Assembly (NCBI GenBank): GCA_026770585.1
Contig: MU647439.1
Coordinates: forward strand, 15,811-26,411
Source: Baffinella frigidus
Lineage: Eukaryota; Cryptophyceae; Cryptomonadales; Baffinellaceae
Length of the DNA: 10,601 nt
Reading direction: 5' to 3'
The stretch's first letter is position 1, and every line of letters begins with the position of its first letter. A model generated the notes under the pieces. That model was not told where the DNA came from. It made no database searches and saw only the letters and a list, made by a program, of their open reading frames with translations. The translations under genes were made by a program, and so were the position numbers. Shown piece by piece: positions 9,184 through 10,601 of this stretch.

Positions 9184-10536
9184 AGGTTGAGCGTTGAGCG
9201 TTGAGCGTTGAGCGTTGAGCGTTGAGCGTTGAGCGTTGAGCGTTGAGCGTTGAGGGTTGAGGGTTGAGGGTTTGGAGTCAAGAATTCTTCGATGCACTAA
9301 GGACCACATCTCATCCGGTCAGGTATTTAAATTAAATGCTCGGGGGTTCCCTCAATGTACGAAAATTACTACACATGATCTTTCGGACACGACTCTTTCA
9401 TCGCTTGTGTAGTAATTTTCGGTGTATGGGGAACTCGGCCGAACATTTAAATTACATACCTGACCGGATGAAATCAACGCAGGGTCTGCGTGAGGGCCAC
9501 CACTCGAGGCTAGAGGTGTGACTGTTTTAAAACAGTCATTGTTTTACAAGTGAAAAAGAAAGAATTATGCAGTAATTTTTACACACATAGGGGCATTTGG
9601 TCACTGTATCTCAAGTTATAACTTGAGATACGTGACCAAGCATGCTCGTGACTGGTACTAAGTAACAACCCCACATTTAAAATACTCCCTCTTCCAGCCT
9701 CGAGGGCCAGGGTTCATGGTTCAAGCTTCCTGCCCCCCTTTGTTTCCATGATTTCCCCTGAACCCTACACCCTCAACCCTGAACCAAAACCCTAAACCCT
9801 AAACCTCAAACCCCAAACCCTAAACCCTAAATCCTAAACCAAAACCCTAAACCCTAAACCCTAAACCCTAAACCCTGAACCCTAAACCCTAAGACCTGTG
9901 CCCTAAACCCTAAACCCAATCCCAGGATTGAGATAGAAGGGGTGCCGCTCGCCAAGCAGGGGGGTAAACACTCAACCCTACAACCTAAACCCTCCACCCT
10001 AAAACCAGACCCCTGAACCCTAAACCCGAAACCCGAATCCCGAAACCCGAAACCCGAAACCCGAAACCCGAAACCCGAAAGTATAACCCCCAAACCCTAA
10101 ACCCCAAACCCCAAACCCCAAACCCTAAACCCCAAACCATAAACCATCAACCATGAACCATAAACCATCAACCATGAATCCTTAACTTCAAACCCGAAAC
10201 CCGAAACCCGAAACCCGAAACCCCACACCCGAAACCCGCAACCCGAAACCTTAAACCCCACACCCTAAACCCTAAACCCTAAACCCTAAATCCTGAACCC
10301 TAAACCCCAAACCCTAAAACCTAAAAATCTAAACCCAAACCCTGAACTCTGAACCCTAAACCTGAAGACCGAAACCCGAAAGCCGAAGCCCAAAACCCCA
10401 GAACCCCAAACCCAACACCCCAACCCCCAACCCCCAAACCTCAAAACCGAAACCCGAAACCCTAAACCAGGCGCGTTTTTAACCTTCGTCGTGGAAACCG
10501 CCTCGGGAATCGTGTATGATTATGCCAAGAGTTTCG
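560..10536 (+). CDS. PTEN/voltage-sensing-phosphatase-like lipid phosphatase gene (14 exons, partial at 3' end)
   Basis: Joining exons 560-595, 901-938, 2179-2243, 2836-2884, 3996-4098, 4585-4656, 5553-5621, 6064-6164, 7140-7190, 7862-7907, 8071-8118, 8235-8287, 9926-9963 and 10471-10536 gives one open frame of about 278 codons with matching phase at every junction. The product carries the PTEN-family hallmarks in order: VSGNKRR basic N-terminus (PIP2-binding motif in PTEN), FDLDLTHI, YRN, NLC, YDT, DHN, P-loop HCRGGKGRTG, RRTD, PSQIRY, then the start of a C2 domain. The family removes phosphates from phosphoinositides at the inner plasma membrane. Catalytic Asp (5574-5576), Cys (6112-6114) and Arg (6130-6132) are all present, so an active enzyme is expected. 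The P-loop and the ERIIAM-like and RRTD segments resemble TPTE/Ci-VSP at least as much as PTEN. I cannot show a voltage-sensor domain: no S4 with regular arginines is visible. Most of the C2 domain lies beyond 10601. Confidence 0.9.
600..893 (+). repeat. Heptamer array filling intron 1 (CCCTACA-rich)
   Basis: Fills almost all of the intron between the exons at 560 and 901. Middle part mainly CCCTACA, then CCCTGAA, then CCCCAAA near 840-880. The donor gtaaacccc and the acceptor aaccctgaaacag are built from the repeat itself. Confidence 0.9.
901..938 (+). CDS. Tentative 5' exon (AVHTIRALIGLH)
   Basis: A 38-nt non-repeat island sits between acceptor aaacag (895-900) and donor gtgttg (939-944). 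It reads AVHTIRALIGLH plus two bases (AG) that complete a Ser codon with the first base of the exon at 2179, so phase agrees. In voltage-sensing phosphatases this position holds the end of S4. The peptide is hydrophobic with one Arg and two His, but lacks the regular every-third Arg of an S4 helix. If the protein instead starts at the ATG at 2213, this exon would be 5' UTR. Confidence 0.5.
1023..1048. repeat. Perfect 10-bp hairpin
   Basis: Arms GTCCCCTCGG and CCGAGGGGAC with a 6-nt loop. It borders the AT-richer island that holds the imperfect inverted repeat at 1061-1147. Confidence 0.85.
1061..1147. mobile_element. Imperfect inverted repeat with GAAAATTACT core
   Basis: Left part TTTGTGTGAAAATTACTGCG pairs imperfectly with GTGTAGGAATTTTCACAAAT (1124-1143). 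The core TGAAAATTACT is shared with the palindromic element at 9312-9470. Likely a decayed MITE of the same family. Confidence 0.5.
1233..1276 (+). pseudogene. Strongly decayed copy of exon 2179-2243
   Basis: The stretch reads VLVEVLMQKAASRDT in the exon's frame, against VRVLMQKTVSGNK in the working exon. About 22 of 31 bases match from GTGCTGATGCAG onward. There is no acceptor AG at the right position and no donor. It is the most distant of three extra copies in this intron. A chance match is possible. Confidence 0.5.
1277..1500. other. Intronic sequence without recognised feature
   Basis: Mostly unique sequence with no conserved frame and no splice-flanked island that I can tie to the gene. 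A few CCCTAAA units occur near the end. Confidence 0.5.
1501..1534 (+). pseudogene. Partial decayed copy of exon 2179-2243
   Basis: The sequence starts TGCGTGCTCCTGCG like the working exon and reads CVLLRGEVRVTE (working exon CVLLRGKVRVLM). Similarity stops after about 34 nt. The acceptor is lost (caat precedes it) and there is no donor. Confidence 0.72.
1535..1735. other. Intronic sequence, short heptamer patches only
   Basis: Degenerate CCCTAAA units at about 1554-1600 and 1709-1722, and otherwise unique sequence. I see nothing functional in it. Confidence 0.5.
1736..1860 (-). mobile_element. Dispersed non-coding element, copy 2 (inverted)
   Basis: Reverse-complement partner of 394-515. 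Its outer part (CTCCACCTCCTACC side) recurs in the same orientation at 2115-2148, next to the exon copy at 2008-2071. Confidence 0.72.
2008..2071 (+). pseudogene. Near-perfect copy of exon 2179-2243 lacking a donor
   Basis: It encodes the same 21 residues, CVLLRGKVRVLMQ then KTVSGNKR, after an intact acceptor (aacacag, 2001-2007). The four differences (GGG/GGA, GTG/GTC, TCG/TCC, CGC/CGG) are all synonymous. After CGG the working exon's C|gtacac is replaced by AAACTTACGG and a 14-bp tandem repeat, and no GT follows within reach. It lies 171 bases upstream of the working copy. Confidence 0.88.
2115..2148 (-). mobile_element. Fragment of the same dispersed element
   Basis: TTTTTTCGCATGGATT and CTCTCCACTTCCTACC resemble 1829-1860 in the same orientation. 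Only about 35 bp are recognisable. Confidence 0.55.
2179..2243 (+). CDS. Exon: basic N-terminal linker, VSGNKRR
   Basis: A 65-nt exon between caacgcag (2171-2178) and donor gtacac (2244-2249). It reads CVLLRGKVRVLMQKTVSGNKR, and its last base plus GG from the next exon makes a second Arg. The end matches the PTEN start (IVSRNKRR) and the TPTE linker (VSENKRR), the basic patch that binds PI(4,5)P2 and precedes the FDLDL strand. The in-frame ATG at 2213-2215 lies where PTEN's own initiator would be, so it is an alternative start; otherwise translation began in an upstream exon. It is the only one of 14 exons that does not start with G. Three further copies of this exon lie in the preceding intron. 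Confidence 0.88.
2250..2825 (+). repeat. Long heptamer array filling intron 3
   Basis: Blocks of CCCTCAA (about 2314-2400), CCCTAAA (2410-2580 and on) and CCCTACA (2752-2812) succeed one another. The array fills the intron from six bases after the donor to about ten bases before the acceptor. Confidence 0.93.
2836..2884 (+). CDS. Exon: FDLDLTHI strand of the phosphatase fold; GC donor
   Basis: A 49-nt exon after acceptor ctcaaacag (2827-2835) reads FMDKEFDLDLTHIAD, with split codons at both ends. It matches PTEN GFDLDLTYI and TPTE GFDLDLTYVTER closely. The donor is GC (2885-2886, gcctca), since no GT occurs nearby that keeps frame. Its final AG joins G of the 3996 exon to give Arg, producing IADRLVAM, equivalent to TERIIAM. 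Confidence 0.92.
2887..3040 (+). repeat. Degenerate heptamers at start of intron 4
   Basis: CCCTAAA/CCCTGAA-type units begin directly after the GC donor and end at a GA dinucleotide run (3046-3061). Confidence 0.85.
3062..3345. other. AT-richer unique island in intron 4
   Basis: Lower GC than its surroundings, with a CTT-rich run (3264-3290). Short open frames exist on both strands but neither resembles a known protein. The end (CCTAAGCCTTT, then AAAGT and TCAAC) resembles 7373-7400, so part may be a dispersed element. Confidence 0.45.
3394..3520 (-). mobile_element. MITE-like element with 12-bp hairpin, copy 1
   Basis: About 125 bp, reverse complement of 4692-4816. It contains a perfect hairpin, ATCCGTAGGAAC (3441-3452) and GTTCCTACGGAT (3462-3473), with a 9-nt loop. 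No coding potential. Two copies about 1.3 kb apart in opposite orientation suggest a small DNA transposon family. Confidence 0.8.
3677..3785 (+). repeat. CCCGAAA array before the exon copy at 3844
   Basis: Nearly pure CCCGAAA/CCCGGAA units ending in CGAAACTCCAGG. The same ending, followed by TGGT, precedes the working exon at 3996. Confidence 0.93.
3844..3892 (+). pseudogene. 5' half copy of exon 3996-4098
   Basis: After acceptor acgcag (3838-3843) it encodes LVAMALPCVAGAAYRN, identical in protein to the working exon. The five base differences (GCC/GCA, GCG/GCA, GGG/GGA, GCC/GCG, CGC/CGA) are all at third positions. The copy then runs straight into CCCGAAA repeats and lacks the DIRD...AFK half and any donor. 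Confidence 0.9.
3893..3991 (+). repeat. CCCGAAA array between the two exon copies
   Basis: Nearly pure CCCGAAA units. It begins inside what should be the exon reading frame (TACCGCAACCCGCAACCC) and ends at the acceptor of the 3996 exon. Confidence 0.93.
3996..4098 (+). CDS. Exon: LVAMALP to AYRNDIRD...AFK
   Basis: A 103-nt exon between gaaactccag (3986-3995) and donor gtcttc (4099-4104). It encodes LVAMALPCVAGAAYRN followed by DIRDTCRFFTSRHYGAFK. This corresponds to PTEN IIAMGFP...[22 protein letters not shown], and the part from YRN to the next exon's NLC needs no gap. The first 49 nt are duplicated at 3844-3892 with only synonymous changes. Confidence 0.93.
4111..4300. mobile_element. Element with tandem 23-bp left end and inverted right end
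   Basis: TCATCTCGAAAGATAACTGA occurs at 4111, 4134 (one change) and 4157, a 23-bp period. Its reverse complement, with one change, is at 4281-4300. Between them is a small hairpin (CTGATTAA 4186-4193, TTAATCAG 4203-4210). The layout fits a non-autonomous inverted-repeat transposon with a multiplied left end, 13 bp after a donor. Confidence 0.75.
4439..4471 (+). pseudogene. Decayed upstream copy of exon 4585-4656
   Basis: After a good pyrimidine tract and acceptor (ttgcccggcag, 4428-4438), AACCTGCGCGAGGGTTTCGAG matches AACCTATGCGAGGGGTTCGAG of the working exon, reading RNLREGFE against FNLCEGFE. Similarity ends after about 33 nt. The conserved Cys is changed to Arg. Confidence 0.75.
4585..4656 (+). 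CDS. Exon: VFNLC...YDTTLFYNQ
   Basis: A 72-nt exon, phase 0 at both ends, between acceptor aatggcag (4577-4584) and donor gtgacc (4657-4662). It encodes the NLC and YDT motifs of PTEN (IYNLCAERHYDTAKF). A stretch of about six extra residues, with SGNGN, lies between NLC and YDT and forms a longer loop than in PTEN. Degraded copies of this exon lie on both sides, at 4439-4471 and 5045-5093. Confidence 0.92.
4692..4816 (+). mobile_element. MITE-like element, copy 2
   Basis: Inverted partner of 3394-3520, 36 bases after the donor of the 4585 exon. The hairpin is kept in weaker form (CCGTAGGGAC 4740-4749, GTCCTACGG 4759-4767). Shared blocks include CATAGGGGGGG and CTACGGATAAGGTAACGG. Confidence 0.8.
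4922..5040 (-). repeat. Degenerate G-rich heptamers
   Basis: Units such as AGGGCTTAGG and AGGGTATAGGG on the + strand, opposite to the C-rich repeats that follow at 5096. Confidence 0.7.
5045..5093 (+). pseudogene. Decayed downstream copy of exon 4585-4656
   Basis: Long blocks match: CGAGGGCTTCGAGGAGTCT, CAACGGCAA, CTCTTCTACAA. About ten bases covering YDT are missing. The end CAG|gtgacc has become tcgctaacc, so the donor is gone. It lies in the next intron. Confidence 0.82.
5096..5412 (+). repeat. CCCCAAA array
   Basis: From about 5190 to 5412 almost only CCCCAAA/CCCCAAC units. Open frames rich in VWGLGFG on the other strand are translations of this repeat. Confidence 0.92.
5553..5621 (+). 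CDS. Exon: WPD-loop (DHN) segment; GC donor
   Basis: A 69-nt exon, phase 0 at both ends, after acceptor cacgaaag (5545-5552). It begins VVKVPQRDHNICSLQ and ends NTIKQ. PTEN reads RVAQYPFEDHNPPQ, and the spacing from F of YDTxxF to DHN is identical once exons are joined. Asp at 5574-5576 is the general-acid position (PTEN D92). From DHN to the catalytic HC the distance is 32 residues, the same as in PTEN, which fixes both exon ends. The donor must be GC (5622-5623, gcaccc). Confidence 0.94.
5800..6037 (+). repeat. GA-rich polypurine tract with a GT run
   Basis: Over 230 bp of GGGA, GGAA and GA units, interrupted by a GT/G run at 5965-5999. It lies in the intron just before the active-site exon. 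Mirror symmetry could allow triplex (H-DNA) formation. The Arg/Glu/Gly and Ser/Leu/Pro frames here are artefacts. Confidence 0.95.
6064..6164 (+). CDS. Exon: catalytic P-loop HCRGGKGRTG
   Basis: A 101-nt exon between gctgacgcag (6054-6063) and donor gtaacc (6165-6170). It reads ATAFLNLDNSNVVAF, then the CX5R signature HCRGGKGRTG (6109-6138), then SFCASLLL and two bases of a Trp codon. PTEN has HCKAGKGRTG and Ci-VSP has Gly at the PTEN Ala position, as here. K to R after Cys is conservative. Catalytic Cys is 6112-6114 and phosphate-binding Arg 6130-6132. A run of eight G (6116-6123) sits in the signature. The acceptor follows a long GA tract, with only a short pyrimidine stretch close to it. 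Confidence 0.97.
6171..6680 (+). repeat. CCCTAAA array in intron 8
   Basis: Degenerate units throughout, with a nearly pure CCCTAAA block around 6500-6570. It runs from the donor of the active-site exon to the decayed exon copy at 6697. Confidence 0.93.
6697..6740 (+). pseudogene. Frameshifted copy of exon 7140-7190
   Basis: After gaccag (6691-6696), CGGGTTCTC and GCACAGAGGCGCACGCCCTC match the working exon (the second block in 18 of 20 bases). About eight extra bases lie between the blocks and break the frame. The similarity fades after the second block and there is no donor. Confidence 0.75.
6865..6926 (+). repeat. 31-bp tandem duplication
   Basis: Two imperfect 31-bp units starting CACACGCT at 6865 and 6896, each with TACGCATG; a partial third begins at 6927. 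Confidence 0.75.
6930..7136. other. Unique intronic sequence before the 7140 exon
   Basis: AT-richer, with no recognised gene. It ends in the pyrimidine-rich acceptor GCCTCCCAG. Confidence 0.5.
7140..7190 (+). CDS. Exon: helix after the active site (CGFSRTAAHALATFAH)
   Basis: A 51-nt exon between cctcccag (7132-7139) and donor gttacg (7191-7196). With TG from the previous exon, its first base makes Trp, giving LLLWCGFSRTAAHALATFAH. This matches PTEN LLHRGKFLKAQEALDFYG and the F..A..AL..F pattern of the helix after the P-loop. The final AG plus G of the next exon gives Arg. A frameshifted copy lies upstream at 6697-6740. Confidence 0.92.
7240..7333 (+). repeat. CTT/CAT microsatellite
   Basis: Pyrimidine-rich trinucleotide run (CTT with a short CAT block at 7272-7289). 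The long Phe, Ser and Lys frames here come from this repeat. Confidence 0.95.
7340..7770. other. Unique intronic sequence with a perfect hairpin
   Basis: No recognised gene. It contains a 10-bp perfect hairpin, CAGCACCTCG (7573-7582) and CGAGGTGCTG (7587-7596), with loop TATT. The second RRTD exon copy begins just after it. Confidence 0.6.
7772..7812 (+). pseudogene. Second RRTD exon copy
   Basis: After gggacag (7765-7771) it reads RRTDLLRRGLQGAQ in the phase left by the 7140 exon, closely related to the working exon (RRTDLSILSLQGTA). CGGACAGACCTC and CAGGGC are shared. The nearest GT donor (7828, gtaacc) would put the frame out of phase with the exon at 8071. It could be an old alternative exon. 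Confidence 0.65.
7862..7907 (+). CDS. Exon: RRTD linker
   Basis: A 46-nt exon between ccctaacag (7853-7861) and donor gtcacc (7908-7913). It reads RTDLSILSLQGTAMQ after the Arg completed at the junction, giving HRRTD, as in TPTE/VSP (ERRTD) and PTEN (EVRT). It supplies exactly the phase change needed between the exons at 7140 and 8071. A related sequence (RRTDLLRRGLQGAQ) lies just upstream at 7772-7812; I prefer this copy because it has a GT donor in the right phase. Confidence 0.85.
7915..8058 (+). repeat. CCTCAAG and CCCCAAA repeats in intron 10
   Basis: CCTCAAG-type units at 7945-7965, then CCCCAAA/CCCCAAC units. They fill the 163-nt intron. Confidence 0.85.
8071..8118 (+). CDS. Exon: GVASPSQIRYVHYVEA (TI-loop region)
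   Basis: A 48-nt exon, phase 0 at both ends, between ccaaaacag (8062-8070) and donor gtaacc (8119-8124). It matches PTEN GVTIPSQRRYVYYY and TPTE GVETPSQKRYVAYF. PSQ-x-RY is diagnostic for the segment that borders the active site, just before the C2 domain. Confidence 0.94.
8119..8234 (+). repeat. 116-nt intron made of heptamers
   Basis: The shortest intron here: gtaaccccta at the donor, CCCTAAA and then CCCTCAA units, ending accctcaag. Both splice sites are part of the repeat series. Confidence 0.88.
8235..8287 (+). CDS. Exon: phosphatase/C2 junction (VRYLDFDFVAPRMILIN)
   Basis: A 53-nt exon between accctcaag (8226-8234) and donor gttgag (8288-8293). Joined to the previous exon it gives YVEAVRYLDFDFVAPRM, gap-free against TPTE YFAQVKHLYNWNLPPRR and comparable to PTEN YLLKNHLDYRPVALL. 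It leads into the first C2 strand. The last bases, AG, combine with G of the 9926 exon to encode Arg. The donor can pair with two intronic sequences downstream. Confidence 0.91.
8325..8356. repeat. Two 16-bp tandem units complementary to the 8288 donor
   Basis: TAAACCTGTTGATACC occurs twice, exactly. AACCTGTTGAT within it is the reverse complement of 8280-8290, which spans the exon/intron border. Confidence 0.85.
8405..8485 (+). repeat. GGGGTTT array, G-quadruplex-prone
   Basis: Runs of four or five G separated by TTT or TT on the sense strand, so the pre-mRNA could form G-quadruplexes. Degenerate G-rich sequence continues to about 8810 with little else visible. Confidence 0.9.
8486..9071. 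other. Mixed G-rich and unique intronic sequence
   Basis: No secure feature. At 8838-8875, after ctcgacag, the phase used by the 9926 exon reads CEIEVDPIHQK, weakly like its IEIEGVPLAKQ; this may be a very decayed copy. TCGAAAGTTGACGG near 8900 also occurs at 5693. Confidence 0.4.
9072..9274 (+). repeat. GGGTTGA array with a block of nine GCGTTGA units
   Basis: GGGTTGA units, some GGGTCGA, flank nine consecutive GCGTTGA units at 9191-9253. The sharp block indicates local expansion of one variant. Confidence 0.95.
9312..9470. mobile_element. Palindromic MITE, 159 bp
   Basis: Two arms of about 64 bp (9312-9375 and 9406-9470) are imperfect reverse complements. Outer ends CATCCGGTCAGGTAT pair perfectly (15 bp), inner ends CGAAAATTACTACACA pair perfectly (16 bp), and a 30-nt spacer separates them. 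No coding capacity; a foldback transposon or MITE. Confidence 0.88.
9519..9538. repeat. Perfect 20-bp palindrome
   Basis: TGACTGTTTT joined to AAAACAGTCA without a loop. Confidence 0.9.
9597..9639. repeat. Long loop-less hairpin
   Basis: Arms of 21 paired bases (TTGGTCAC, one bulged T, GTATCTCAAGTTA, then its complement TAACTTGAGATAC and GTGACCAA). Just upstream, GCAGTAATTTTTACACACA (9569-9587) resembles the inner end of the 9312 element. Confidence 0.9.
9760..9917 (+). repeat. CCCTAAA array before the 9926 exon
   Basis: Mostly CCCTAAA with CCCTGAA variants, reaching to about eight bases before the acceptor. Confidence 0.92.
9926..9963 (+). CDS. Exon: first C2 strand (IEIEGVPLAKQGG)
   Basis: A 38-nt exon between aatcccag (9918-9925) and donor gtaaac (9964-9969). 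It reads IEIEGVPLAKQG plus one base. With the preceding exon it gives ILINRIEIEGVPLAKQGG, matching PTEN LLFHKMMFETIPMFSGG in length and pattern. Both phases agree with the neighbours. Confidence 0.86.
9970..10462 (+). repeat. Heptamer array filling intron 13
   Basis: Successive homogeneous blocks: CCCGAAA (10025-10079), CCCCAAA, ACCATAA/ACCATCA/ACCATGA (10135-10175), CCCGAAA again (10192-10250), CCCTAAA, and mixed units to the acceptor. Confidence 0.92.
10471..10536 (+). CDS. Exon: C2 domain continuation (AFLTFVVETASGIVYDYAKSF)
   Basis: A 66-nt exon between cctaaaccag (10461-10470) and donor gtaagt (10537-10542). The split codon with the previous exon gives Gly, so the join reads QGGAFLTFVVE, similar to PTEN GGTCNPQFVVCQ. 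It then continues ETASGIVYDYAKSF, a C2 strand pair. This is the last exon in the window; the gene continues past 10601. Confidence 0.86.
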
Positions 10537-10601
10537 GTAAGTTGACCGCACTACATTCCTCCGTCTAAATCTCGCTCCCTCACTCGCTCCCTCCCCCCCT
10601 C

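Overview
The window is nuclear DNA from a eukaryote with spliced genes. It carries one gene on the + strand, a PTEN/VSP-type dual-specificity (inositol phospholipid) phosphatase, broken into at least 14 short exons (36-103 nt, 835 nt in all, about 8% of the window) that run from 560 to 10536. No open reading frame shows the gene as a whole. It appears when non-repetitive islands flanked by AG and GT/GC are translated and joined. From 2179 to 10536 the joined reading frame is phase-consistent at every junction and follows the PTEN/TPTE order: VSGNKRR, FDLDLTHI, LVAMALP, AYRNDIRD, VFNLC, YDTTLF, DHN (WPD-loop aspartate), HCRGGKGRTG (active site), GFSRTAAHAL, RRTD, PSQIRY, the start of the C2 domain. 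The 5' end and most of the C2 domain lie outside or are unresolved. 

The introns consist mostly of degenerate 7-bp telomere-like repeats (CCCTAAA and variants CCCTACA, CCCGAAA, CCCCAAA, CCCTCAA; TTTAGGG, GGGTTGA, GCGTTGA, GGGGTTT on the other orientation). These often reach to within a few bases of the splice sites. Each intron tends to be dominated by its own heptamer variant. Other intron contents are short inverted-repeat (MITE-like) elements, some present twice in opposite orientation, a 230-bp GA tract, a CTT tract, and degraded copies of the neighbouring exons. 

Layout: 1-559 heptamer arrays and one copy of an inverted dispersed element; 560-938 two tentative 5' exons; 939-2178 an intron with three extra copies of the next exon; 2179-4656 exons for the N-terminal phosphatase half, with exon copies and elements between; 5553-6164 the catalytic core exons; 7140-8287 the exons after the active site; 8288-9925 a long intron with palindromic elements; 9926-10536 the first C2 exons. 

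Organism: the TTTAGGG-type heptamer indicates a plant/green alga, alveolate or similar protist. Thirteen of 14 exons begin with G after the acceptor AG, and two of 14 donors are GC. Both features are known from dinoflagellates, so a dinoflagellate or related alveolate alga is my best guess, at low confidence. 

The most unusual point is repeated duplication of exons inside the adjacent introns. Two copies (2008-2071 and 3844-3892) differ from the working exon only at synonymous sites (9 synonymous, 0 replacement changes in 37 codons), yet have lost their 3' ends.
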